From: Amycolatopsis orientalis DSM 43388
GTDB lineage: Bacteria; Actinomycetota; Actinomycetes; Mycobacteriales; Pseudonocardiaceae
Reading direction: 5' to 3'
Length of the DNA: 64,000 bases
NCBI RefSeq assembly: GCF_000411975.1
Contig: NZ_ASXG01000124.1
Span: forward strand, 93,072 to 157,071
Below, one piece after another: positions 41,773 through 49,143 of this stretch; the stretch's first letter is position 1; every line of letters starts with the position of its first letter. The translations under genes and the position numbers were made by a program. Below the pieces are notes generated by a model. It ran no database searches and had not been told where the DNA came from. It saw only the letters and a program-made list of their open reading frames with translations.

Positions 41773-42596
41773 GTTCGCGGATGTTCCGACTTTTTTGGCG
41801 CACGCTTGGCGTCGAGCCAGGAAATGAGCGCGGACTCGGCCCTTTTCCGCGCGCGAAACACTCGGAAATACGACTCGCCCAGTTCGTCCGCAGCCTCGTG
41901 CAGGCGCATGTCCTCCAGGCGGGTCGACAGGATCAGGGAAGCTTCGTCGGCGGTGAGCACGCCCTCGCGCACCGCCTCGGCGAGCACCAGATCTTCGTGT
42001 CCCTGATCGGGCTGGCGTGGTTCGAGCGACTCCCACTGCGGCCTCGTGCGGGTGGCGTAGTCCCACTCGGCCGCGCGCACCGTGGCACCGGCGATCTGGG
42101 CTTCCCGCACCAGCCTTCGGGCCAGCGACCCCGCGTCCGGGTCGATCGTCTTGAGCCGGGCGGTGAACCCCGCCAGCACCTCGGAGTCGATGTCGTCAGG
42201 GTCGCCGGTGTAGTCCTTCATCAGCTTCCCGGCGGCCTTGCGCAGACCGGGCAGCGCGACGCCGACCGCGCCGAGCACCCACGCCGCGCCGTCGGTCTGG
42301 GCGGCGATCACGAGTTGACGCCATACCGCCTCCCGCGCGGTCTTCGGGGTCGCCCGAGCCAGCAGTACGTTGCGCAGCTCGACTAACGGCACCCGTCGCC
42401 GCGGAAGCCCGTGCCCGATGCGGGCGCAGTTGAGGGCGAGCGGGTCGGGGCCGGTGCACAACAGTTGGAACGCCGACTCCGCGGCGTTCATCGCCGAGGT
42501 GGACTCGACCGACTCGTCGCTGGTGTCACGAGTGCGGCGGCGGTCGACACGGGATGGCCCGGGGCGGGGGGCGTCCGGGGGTGGTGTGGTCGGCAT
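41739..42596 (-). CDS. Sigma-factor-like regulator with region-4-type HTH
   Basis: The protein has 285 residues, ATG 42596 after AAGGGAG. The first ~35 residues are Pro/Arg-rich and disordered. The C-terminal ~70 (LVLAEAVREGVLTADEASLI, LSTRLEDMRLHEAADELGES, YFRVFRARKRAESAL) have the layout of a sigma-70 region-4 helix-turn-helix with its following basic helix. The middle contains a helical domain rich in Leu/Ala/Arg. No clear region 2 is seen, so it may be a sigma-like activator rather than a full sigma factor. It lies between the two 54-nt repeats and is a good candidate to act on them (inference). Confidence 0.6.
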   Translation of the reverse strand: MPTTPPPDAPRPGPSRVDRRRTRDTSDESVESTSAMNAAESAFQLLCTGPDPLALNCARIGHGLPRRRVPLVELRNVLLARATPKTAREAVWRQLVIAAQTDGAAWVLGAVGVALPGLRKAAGKLMKDYTGDPDDIDSEVLAGFTARLKTIDPDAGSLARRLVREAQIAGATVRAAEWDYATRTRPQWESLEPRQPDQGHEDLVLAEAVREGVLTADEASLILSTRLEDMRLHEAADELGESYFRVFRARKRAESALISWLDAKRAPKKSEHPRTKSDSACKKSA

Positions 42597-42717
42597 CGGG
42601 GGACTCCCTTGTGCGAGCCGATCCACCCGATACAGGGGCGGGAACGGCGTGAACGTGACGCCGTCCATGCCGCCGGAGACCGCTTGCGCAAACCTTCCCT
42701 GTTGATCTTGAAATCGA

Positions 42718-42808
42718 GGGTGCAAGGAATCCGCAAGGGGGCACCCCGACCGCTGTGTACCCGGACTCAAATAGCCGTCTGACCTGGGGTGCAAGGAATC
42801 TGTAAGGG
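42718..42808. repeat. Two 22-bp direct repeats upstream of the sigma-like gene
   Basis: GGGTGCAAGGAATCCGCAAG at 42718 (the repeat runs to 42739) recurs at 42787-42808 with two C/T changes (GGGTGCAAGGAATCTGTAAG). The spacing is 69 bases, start to start. On the minus strand each copy contains TTGCAC-like -35 hexamers facing the sigma-like gene, so they may be paired promoters or activator sites. Confidence 0.55.
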
Positions 42809-43656
42809 TGTGTCGCGCGGTGCCTGAGTGAGCGACCAGCTCCACGAAAAAATCTTGACTACCTCGGTTGCCGCGCTGCGTGCAGACCGGTTGCACTCGT
42901 ATGCGGGCAAGCGGTCGGGCCGCGGTTGAAGTGGTGCCGCGGGTGGTCAAGCTCGGGTGGTCAACGACCCCCGCGACCGCTCGCCCGGCACCCCGCGGTC
43001 CGCGTCGGCAGCACTGTCGGTCGAGCCGGTGACCGCGCCGCGCTGAGTACCCGGCGGAGGCCGCGCACGAGCCCGCCGCGCAGCCGACGCCGCGCTTTTC
43101 CGACCGCGTGCGCGGCCCCGGCTGCGTCGGGTGTGGCGCTGCCAGCCAGCACCTCGGGTTCGCGGCCAGCGCACCCCTCGGCGCCGCCGGCGCACTGCGG
43201 GCGCCCCTACGCCGCGTGTTGGCGACCGGATGACGCCGGGTAGACGCTCGCGTCCCGGGCGCCGCGCACCGCACGGGCCGCTCCTGGAGGTGTTGGGTGT
43301 CGAGGCCCGCTCCTCGTGTCCCGCAGCGCGAGTGCGCTCGGCGTGCACCGCGTCGAGCTCGCACCGGCTCCAGAGGCAGTCGGCGGTGGCCGAGCCCGGC
43401 GCAGTCATCGACCCGGCCGCTGCGGCGCGCGCACCGGCGTGCCGCGGCGCGTGGGTGGCCAGGACTCGACGACGCCGACACCTCTCTGCTGCCCGCGGAC
43501 CACGACGCCGGTCACCGCTTCGCGCCGAGCTGGCACGGCGCCTTCGGTCTCGATCACCGGACGGTCAGCAACGACCGCGACGACACGAGCGAGCGGCGAC
43601 GGTGCTGCCATGGCAGGGGTACCACGCCGGCCCCGAGCCTTCGCAGCTCGGGAGAA

Positions 43657-43710
43657 AAAGTTGGGACTCGTCTGCAAAATCCGGCACGAAAACCCCCCTT
43701 TAGAACTATG
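43657..43710 (+). promoter_or_regulatory. 54-nt promoter-like repeat, copy B (towards methyltransferase operon)
   Basis: It begins AAAGTTGGGACTCGTCTGCA and ends CCCCCCTTTAGAACTATG. It is the counterpart, in opposite orientation, of copy A at 41719-41772. It lies 37 bases before the ATG at 43748, a promoter-like distance. The pair suggests coordinated control of transfer and DNA-modification operons. Confidence 0.65.
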
Positions 43711-43747
43711 TAAGAGCCCGCAACCGCGAATTGCGAGGACACTCACG

Positions 43748-44461
43748 ATGGGCGTTGTTCCTGTCTCGCCGGAATCCGAAAAAGAAGTCGAAGAGCACCC
43801 GCAGTCACGGCCGTGGAAAAGCGCAGCCGTGCCGCTGGGAATTTGGTTGTGCGCACCCGCCCCAGCCGATGAGCACGGCCTGCCGCCGCTGATCGAGGGG
43901 CTCACCCGCAGCCTGGTCACTCAGGCCGTGACCGCCTTCACCAGCCGCGGAAACACGGTCGCGGTGACCGGGCCGGACGCCGCACGGATCGCCGCGGTCG
44001 CCGACTCCGTGGGCGACCGCCGAGTTGTCTGCGTCGACCCCGAGACCGTCACCGTCGGTGGCCGCCGTGACCGGGTCGGCGGTGGGGCGAGGACGCCGGA
44101 ACCCAGTTCGGTGGACCTGCTGCTGGCCGCCGAGTTGCCTGCTCCGTGGATCGACACCGATGGCCAGCCCTACACCATCTGGGCGCGCTGGTTGGCGCCC
44201 GGCGGGGTGCTCGCCGTGGCCACCCGTAACCCGGCCGGGCAGGGCCGGTTCGCCGACCACACCGGGGCGGTGGTCACCGCCGCGACCAACGCCGGGCTGA
44301 CCTACCTCCAGCACATCATCGCCGTGCTCGCCCACGTCCAGGGCGACCGGCTTCTCCTCTCGAGTCCGTCGGCCTCGGTCACGTTGCCCGCCGACGCGGT
44401 GCACGCCGACGCCCACACGGACCTGCTCGTGTTCCACAACGACTTCGGAGGCGCCGCCTGA
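43748..44461 (+). CDS. Methyltransferase-fold protein without obvious catalytic motif
   Basis: The protein has 237 residues from ATG 43748. The sequence has a Rossmann-like rhythm: a strand-turn GNTVAVTGPDAARIAA, then VVCVDPETV and SSVDLLLAAELPAPW, and WLAPGGVLAVATRN. These parallel motifs I, II, IV-like and the following strand of SAM-dependent methyltransferases, but DPPY/SPPY and GxGxG are absent. Its stop overlaps the true methyltransferase start (TGATG). It may be a partner or specificity subunit. Enzymatic activity is unlikely. Confidence 0.55.
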   Translation: MGVVPVSPESEKEVEEHPQSRPWKSAAVPLGIWLCAPAPADEHGLPPLIEGLTRSLVTQAVTAFTSRGNTVAVTGPDAARIAAVADSVGDRRVVCVDPETVTVGGRRDRVGGGARTPEPSSVDLLLAAELPAPWIDTDGQPYTIWARWLAPGGVLAVATRNPAGQGRFADHTGAVVTAATNAGLTYLQHIIAVLAHVQGDRLLLSSPSASVTLPADAVHADAHTDLLVFHNDFGGAA

Positions 44462-45474
44462 TGAGTACCTACGAGCCGATTCCGCAGCAGGCGCTGACCC
44501 GCGGCAGCGACGCCCTGGTCGAGCTTCCGGTGACCGTGTGGCCGACCGCGCAGCAGGCGCCGCGCACCCAGCGCGGCAACCGGTACGTGCCCGAGGGCAC
44601 GGCGCATCCGGCGAAGATGCTGCCCGCCATCGTCCGCCACGCCATCGACACCTTCACCGCGCCCGGCGACCTCGTGCTCGACCCCATGTGCGGGGTCGGC
44701 ACCACCCTGGTCGAAGCCGTCCACAAGGGCCGCGACGCCCTCGGGATCGAGTACGAGAACCGGTGGGCCGACGTCACCGAAGCCAACCTCGCACTCGCCG
44801 CCAACGACGGCGGAACCGGCCGGGGCGAGGTGCACGTCGGCGACGCCCGCCAGGTCCTGCCCGATCTCGCCGACCGCTACGCCGGGCGGGTCGGGTTACT
44901 GGTGACCTCCCCGCCCTACGGGTCCAGCGTCCACGGCCAGGTGCACGCACCCGGGCACCGCCCGGTGCGCAAGCACGACAACCGCTACAGCCGCGATCGC
45001 GCAAACCTCGCCCACCGCAGCCTGCCCACCCTGCTGCGCGGATTCACCGACATCCTGCGCCGCGCGGTACCGCTGCTGCGGCCCGGCGGAGTCGTGGCCA
45101 TCACCACCCGACCGTTCCGCGTCGACGGCGAACTCATCGACTTCCCGTCGCTCACGTTGGACGCGGCGATCAACGCGGGACTCGATCCCGTCCAGCGCTG
45201 CGTCGGTCTCCTCGCGGGACTGCGTGACGGCAAGCTCGTCCCGCGTTCGTCGTTCTTCCAACTGGACTACGTGCGCAAGCTCCGCCACCGCGGCGTGCCC
45301 GCCTGGGTCATAGCGCACGAGGACATTTTGGTTCTCAGGGTCGGCCGAAACTCCGTGGGTTCAGGAAAACTGAAGCACCGTCGCGCCGAACCTGGGAGCG
45401 GATCTCGGCCAACGCTGGACACCGACGGTGTGGACGGTGGGGGCGCCGAGGGGTCGGCCGGGACGCGGTCGTGA
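44461..45474 (+). CDS. DNA methyltransferase (N4-cytosine/N6-adenine type)
   Basis: The protein has 337 residues. The SAM-binding motif LDPMCGVGTTLVEA is at about residue 73 and the catalytic TSPPYGSSV at about 150, in that order (motif I before IV). SPPY is typical of N4-cytosine enzymes but also occurs in N6-adenine ones. A target-recognition part lies in the last 150 residues, ending in a polar tail. No restriction endonuclease gene is visible nearby, so it is probably an orphan methylase that marks element DNA or evades host restriction. The upstream partner is coupled by TGATG; the next gene overlaps its stop. Confidence 0.8.
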   Translation: MSTYEPIPQQALTRGSDALVELPVTVWPTAQQAPRTQRGNRYVPEGTAHPAKMLPAIVRHAIDTFTAPGDLVLDPMCGVGTTLVEAVHKGRDALGIEYENRWADVTEANLALAANDGGTGRGEVHVGDARQVLPDLADRYAGRVGLLVTSPPYGSSVHGQVHAPGHRPVRKHDNRYSRDRANLAHRSLPTLLRGFTDILRRAVPLLRPGGVVAITTRPFRVDGELIDFPSLTLDAAINAGLDPVQRCVGLLAGLRDGKLVPRSSFFQLDYVRKLRHRGVPAWVIAHEDILVLRVGRNSVGSGKLKHRRAEPGSGSRPTLDTDGVDGGGAEGSAGTRS

Positions 45475-45803
45475 TGGGCGTGGAGACGGCGGTCGGTCTC
45501 GACCGCGTCTCGCCGCCTGCCCAGGGCGTGCGGGACGAGCGGGAACGACCGCGCGGTGGCCGTCGCCAGCGGCTTTCCCGGCAGCGGCTCCCGCGGTTCT
45601 TGCGGCGCGTGCAGTGTGCTTCCGGCAAGCGCGCGTACGGCAGTCGCGCGCAGGCCGACCAGGTGCTGGGCCACATCTGGTCCCGCCCGCGTCCGGGTCG
45701 GCGTCTGGAATGCCGCGCCTACCGCTGTCACCACTGCTGGTGCTGGCACCTCACTCACGAGCCCCTCGTCCACCGAGGCGACCTGACGGGAGCGTTGGGC
45801 TGA
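45471..45803 (+). CDS. Small zinc-ribbon-like protein, 110 aa
   Basis: GTG 45471 overlaps the upstream stop (an ATG at 45474 is the alternative). The C-terminal half has QCASGKRAYGSRAQADQVLG, then LECRAYRCHHCWCWHLTHEP. This is the pattern of small phage/plasmid zinc-ribbon proteins (C..K..Y-x(n)-YRC-x2-C-x-WHLT). It probably binds nucleic acid. It sits between the methylase and the recombinase-like gene and its stop overlaps the next ATG (TGATG). Confidence 0.65.
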   Translation: MMGVETAVGLDRVSPPAQGVRDERERPRGGRRQRLSRQRLPRFLRRVQCASGKRAYGSRAQADQVLGHIWSRPRPGRRLECRAYRCHHCWCWHLTHEPLVHRGDLTGALG

Positions 45804-46567
45804 TGTCGACTACACCGCAGGCACGGCTGACCGGCACCGACTACGACGCCCCCGTCGTCGTGGAACATGACGACGGGTGGGCACCGTGGAGCGAGTCCGT
45901 CACCGACAAGCCCCGCCCGGTGCGCACCTGGCTTTACCGTTTCGTGTGCGAGGTCGCGTGGCCGGTCTTCGTGCAAGAACGGCACCGCCTGGAGACCGCG
46001 GCGATCCGCGGCTACCAACGCGAACTCGCCTTCCGCGCGTGGTACCGCCGCTACCTCGATGCGATCGACGGATGGTGGGCGGGGCCGCCACCGTATGGCT
46101 ACCAGGTGCACCTCCATCGCGTCACCGATGACGAGGGACGCACCCGCACGCTCCGGCGTCTCGTGCCCGACGAGGACTGCGCCCGCGTTGTTCCGGTGAT
46201 CTTCCGGTGGCACCTCGACGGACACGGGCCATCCGCGATCGCCGCACGCCTGGCGGCCGAGCCCGACCTCTACCCGCCGCCGCGACGGTGGACGGCCAAG
46301 GTCGTGCGCGGGCTGCTCACCAATCCGGTGTATCTCGGCTACGTCGTCCACGGCCGCACCCACCACGGAGTCCCGCAACCCCCGCGGCAGTGGACCTGGT
46401 CGCTCGATCAAGCCCACCCCGCGCTGGTCGGCCCCGCGCAGTTCTGGGGCACGTACCACCGACTCCACCCGGGGCACCGAGCGCGGCCAGCAGAAGCCGG
46501 ACCGCAGCGGCCAGGCGTGGCGTCCACCGGCTGCGGCGCGGTCCACCACGACGGGCCGCCTCAGTGA
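45803..46567 (+). CDS. Recombinase-domain protein lacking the serine catalytic domain
   Basis: The protein has 254 residues from ATG 45803. The central part (PPPYGYQVHLHRVTDDEG, ARVVPVIFRWHLDGHGPSAI and VVRGLLTNPVYLGYVVHGR) matches the Recombinase DNA-binding domain of large serine integrases: PxGY, a helix, then LxNPxYxGxxxxG. The N-terminal catalytic resolvase domain (Ser, Arg) is absent; instead there are about 70 unique residues. It could bind att or related sites as a directionality factor or regulator. Coupled to neighbours by TGATG and GTGA overlaps. Confidence 0.65.
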   Translation: MSTTPQARLTGTDYDAPVVVEHDDGWAPWSESVTDKPRPVRTWLYRFVCEVAWPVFVQERHRLETAAIRGYQRELAFRAWYRRYLDAIDGWWAGPPPYGYQVHLHRVTDDEGRTRTLRRLVPDEDCARVVPVIFRWHLDGHGPSAIAARLAAEPDLYPPPRRWTAKVVRGLLTNPVYLGYVVHGRTHHGVPQPPRQWTWSLDQAHPALVGPAQFWGTYHRLHPGHRARPAEAGPQRPGVASTGCGAVHHDGPPQ

Positions 46568-46764
46568 GCGGCGGACGACGCGGTTACCGCCGCCCGGAGG
46601 TGACCGTCGAGACGCCCACCGTGCTGCCGATGCCCGAGGCCGACCGGCCTGCTGCGGTCGCCGTCCTCGCGCAATGGCTCGCCGAGGTGTTGGCGGACGA
46701 GTCGTTCCAGCAGCGCCATCAGCAGCGCCTCGCCGAGCGCGGTGACCACCGCCGAAGCACCTGA
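46564..46764 (+). CDS. Small unknown protein, 66 aa
   Basis: GTG 46564 overlaps the stop of the recombinase-domain gene (GTGA). It encodes a Pro/Val-rich start and a helical C terminus (AAVAVLAQWLAEVLADESFQ). No domain recognised; its place just upstream of a 40-bp palindrome and two recombinase genes suggests an accessory role in excision, perhaps an Xis-like or directionality factor (inference). Confidence 0.5.
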   Translation: MSGGRRGYRRPEVTVETPTVLPMPEADRPAAVAVLAQWLAEVLADESFQQRHQQRLAERGDHRRST

Positions 46765-46800
46765 TCAAGCAGCTTGCCCTCTACCGAGGAGTCGAGCGTT

Positions 46801-46840
46801 CGTCGTTGGCCCCAGGCCGACCGGCCTGGGGCCAACGACG
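46801..46840. repeat. 40-bp perfect palindrome between recombinase genes
   Basis: Arms of 19 bp, CGTCGTTGGCCCCAGGCCG at 46801-46819 and its exact reverse complement at 46822-46840, flank two central bases. It lies between the small ORF ending at 46764 and the degenerate recombinase starting at 46858. The short gap and the lack of a T-run make a terminator less likely than a binding or recombination site, although it could be a T-less terminator. Confidence 0.7.
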
Positions 46841-46857
46841 TAACCAAGGACGGTCTC

Positions 46858-47322
46858 ATGAGCAACAACTACGCGCCGCAATCCGATCCGGCACCGCACA
46901 CCTCGCGGACCCGCGTCGCGGTCTACCTCGCCGGCACCGGCATCACAACCGCGATCCGCGCCTGCCTGAGCGCACACCCCACCTGGCGGCAGATCAAGCG
47001 CACCTACCGTGACCCCCAACCCGGCCCGCTGGCCACCCGCCCCGAGCTGCGGCGCGCGCTCTCCGACGCCCGCGCCGGAGAGTTCGACCTCCTTCTCGTC
47101 CACAGCGCCAGCCAGGTCTCGCGCAACCTCAACGAGCTGAGCGAGATCCTCACCGAGCTGGACGACGCGGGTGTGGCGTTCCGGTTGGCCACCGAATCGC
47201 ACTTCGACGCCACCAGCATCACCGGGCTGATGGTCACGCGGCTGATGGCCGCCTTCGCCCAGTACGAGCAGGAGCACCGCGAACAGGTGCGCCGCGAACG
47301 GGCGCGCCGGGCGGTGCGGTGA
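46858..47322 (+). CDS. Degenerate serine-resolvase domain protein
   Basis: The protein has 154 residues from ATG 46858. The fold of the resolvase N-terminal domain is recognisable (VAVYLAGTG, EFDLLLVHSASQVSRNLNEL, TGLMVTRLMAAFAQYEQEHR). The catalytic residues are replaced: the usual Y-x-R-x-S reads YLAGTG, and the DRLSR motif reads ASQVSRN. It therefore should not cut DNA. It may modulate the active integrase downstream, to which it is coupled by TGATG. Compare the integrase, which has YLRIS and VDRLSRS intact. Confidence 0.7.
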   Translation: MSNNYAPQSDPAPHTSRTRVAVYLAGTGITTAIRACLSAHPTWRQIKRTYRDPQPGPLATRPELRRALSDARAGEFDLLLVHSASQVSRNLNELSEILTELDDAGVAFRLATESHFDATSITGLMVTRLMAAFAQYEQEHREQVRRERARRAVR

Positions 47323-49028
47323 TGTCGGCGCCCACTGCACCCAAACGCCGCCAGCGTCGCCCCCGGGTTCGGGCCAACCAGGCCACCCAGCCCCAGGCGA
47401 CCATCGGCGCCGAGGAGAACAGCCCACCGCTGCGGGTGGCGATCTACCTCCGGATCTCCACCGATGAGCTGCACCAGCCCTTCTCGCTGGAAGCCCAACA
47501 CCTCAAGCTGCGCAACTACGTCACCTCGCAGGACAACTGGGAACTCGTCGGCAAGCCCTACATCGATGAGAAATCCGGGGCGACCACCGACCGGCCCGCC
47601 CTGAGACGCGCCCTGGCTGCCGCCAGGGCCGGGAAGTTCGACGTGCTGCTGGTCTACCGCGTGGACCGGCTGTCCCGATCGATCCGGGGCCTGTCGGAGA
47701 TCCTCGCTGACCTCGAAGACGCGGGCGCGGCGTTCCGGTCCGCGACCGAACCCTTCGACACCGCCACCCCCGCCGGTCGCATGATGGTGCAGATGCTGGC
47801 GGTGTTCGCCGAGTTCGAGCGTGCCACCATCATCGACCGCGTCATCAACGGCATGGAGCGCAAAGCCGCCCGCGGCGAATGGCCCGGCGGCTACCGCCCC
47901 CACGGCTACGAACGTCACGACGGCGGCAAGCTCGTCATCGTCGAGGACGAGAAGCCCGTCGTGGAACGCATCTTCACCATGTACGTCAATGACAAGCTCG
48001 GCACTCAGCTCGTCGCCAAGCAGTTGTCCGCCGACGGCTACCGCACCAAGGCCGGGAACCCCTGGTCCAAGGCCGCCGTGCTCACGGTCCTGCGTAACCG
48101 CACCTACCTCGGCGAGATCTGGTTCCGCGACCGCTGGTACAAAGCCGAGGACCACCACCCGGCGATCATCAGCGAGAAGCTGTTCAACGACGCCCAGGAC
48201 ATCCTCGACACCCGCGGCGACGAAGCCGGACACCGTGCCGTCGCCAACTCCGACTACATCCTCGCCGGGCGCCTGTTCTGCAGCCACTGCGGCAAGCGGT
48301 ACCTCGGCACCGCCGCGAAGGGCAACAAGTATCGCTACCGCTACTACACCTGCTTCACCAAGCACCGCTACGGCACCGCATACTGCTCCGCCGACCGGCT
48401 GCCCGCCGACCAACTCGAACACGCCGTACTGACCTCGCTGCTGGACACCCTCACCCGCAGCGACCTCATCGAGCAGGGGCTGGCGAACACCGCCAGCGAG
48501 GTCGACGACCAACGCGCCACCTACACCGACGAGCTCGCCGCCCTCGAACGCGACATCACCAAGAACGAGGACGCCATCGACCGCTACCTCACCGCGTTCG
48601 AGAACGGCACGATGGACGAGGAAACGTGCTCGCCGCGCGTCCAGAAACTCGCCACCAAGCTCACCGAACAACGCGCCCGCCGCGACGAACTCGGACTGCT
48701 GGTGGACGAGGCCACCGCGCCCGAAATGCCCGACACCACCGTCCTGGAGACCCTCCGCGCTGACATCGAGGCCGCGGCCGACACCGGCAGCGTCGAAGCC
48801 CTCCGCCGCGTCATGCAGACCTTCGTCCACCGGGTCGACATCACAGGCAGGGAAACAGCGCAACCCACCTTCGTCATCCCCGGCAACGCAGCAGTAACCA
48901 GCCAATGTGACGAACCTTCCGCCCGTATGACTACGGAGCGAAAGGTTCGCACACTGGCTGGATCGGTGCCCTCGGCAGGATTCGAACCTGCGACACCTGC
49001 CTCCGGAGGGCAGTGCTCTATCCCCTGA
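47322..49028 (+). CDS. Large serine integrase (site-specific recombinase)
   Basis: The protein has 568 residues, ATG 47322 in a TGATG overlap. The resolvase catalytic domain at about 25-185 has VAIYLRISTDE (catalytic Ser) and VYRVDRLSRSIRGLSEIL. The recombinase domain at about 190-295 has GGYRPHGYERHDGGK, VLTVLRNRTYLGEI and DYILAGRLFCSHCGKRYLG. A zinc ribbon (CSHCG...YTC) and a C-terminal coiled coil follow. The last ~20 residues (GFEPATPASGGQC and neighbours) are encoded by the tRNA-Arg sequence read on the opposite strand. So the gene end lies in the att core and would change on excision. This is the element integrase. Confidence 0.9.
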   Translation: MSAPTAPKRRQRRPRVRANQATQPQATIGAEENSPPLRVAIYLRISTDELHQPFSLEAQHLKLRNYVTSQDNWELVGKPYIDEKSGATTDRPALRRALAAARAGKFDVLLVYRVDRLSRSIRGLSEILADLEDAGAAFRSATEPFDTATPAGRMMVQMLAVFAEFERATIIDRVINGMERKAARGEWPGGYRPHGYERHDGGKLVIVEDEKPVVERIFTMYVNDKLGTQLVAKQLSADGYRTKAGNPWSKAAVLTVLRNRTYLGEIWFRDRWYKAEDHHPAIISEKLFNDAQDILDTRGDEAGHRAVANSDYILAGRLFCSHCGKRYLGTAAKGNKYRYRYYTCFTKHRYGTAYCSADRLPADQLEHAVLTSLLDTLTRSDLIEQGLANTASEVDDQRATYTDELAALERDITKNEDAIDRYLTAFENGTMDEETCSPRVQKLATKLTEQRARRDELGLLVDEATAPEMPDTTVLETLRADIEAAADTGSVEALRRVMQTFVHRVDITGRETAQPTFVIPGNAAVTSQCDEPSARMTTERKVRTLAGSVPSAGFEPATPASGGQCSIP

Positions 49029-49039
49029 GCTACGAGGGC
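48967..49039 (-). tRNA. tRNA-Arg (anticodon CCG)
   Basis: A 73-nt cloverleaf on the minus strand. The acceptor arms are GCCCTCG (49033-49039) and CGAGGGC (48968-48974). The D stem is GCTC/GAGC, the anticodon stem CTGCC/GGCAG with loop CTCCGGA, and the T arm GCAGG TTCGAAT CCTGC. Anticodon CCG reads CGG codons. CCA is not encoded; the discriminator is A. The 3' half is the attachment site for the adjacent serine integrase, whose coding frame runs 62 bases into the gene. Confidence 0.95.
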
Positions 49040-49143
49040 TCGCTTGCGCGACTGAACAGAGCCTAGCGCATGCCCCTTTCCGGCCGCGCACAGAGGGGGC
49101 TTAGCGCGGTAGCGTCGGAGCGTCGACGCGGAGGGAGGCGGCG

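Larger units (their letters stand above)
42597..43747. other. 1.15-kb region without confident genes, control region
   Basis: The minus-side part (42600-42810) carries direct repeats upstream of the sigma-like gene. The middle (42900-43640) has only Arg/Ala/Pro-rich frames without ribosome sites, open on several frames at once, as expected for non-coding GC-rich DNA. The right end holds copy B of the 54-nt repeat. The size suggests a regulatory hub, a decayed gene or a transfer/replication site. Confidence 0.45.
1..48967. mobile_element. Integrated conjugative element (left end not in window)
   Basis: The right boundary is the 3' end of the tRNA-Arg gene, where a large serine recombinase gene ends inside the tRNA. 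Upstream lie a type IV secretion operon, a Tad-type pilus operon, a replication-relaxation protein, an orphan DNA methyltransferase and many small unknown genes. Beyond the tRNA the gene content switches abruptly to housekeeping genes. I saw no second copy of the tRNA 3' end within the window, so the left attachment site is probably before base 1. Whether the 1-10 kb part belongs to the same element is inference; a nested or separate island is possible. Confidence 0.75.

Noticed and set aside
44461-46764. A restriction-modification system
   Set aside because: Only the methyltransferase is recognisable; the neighbours are a zinc-ribbon protein and a recombinase-domain protein, not an endonuclease.
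1-48966. Left attachment site (second copy of the tRNA-Arg 3' end)
   Set aside because: I found no second copy of the 3' tRNA sequence by eye in the accessory part; it is probably outside the window. An exact search of flanking sequence would settle it.
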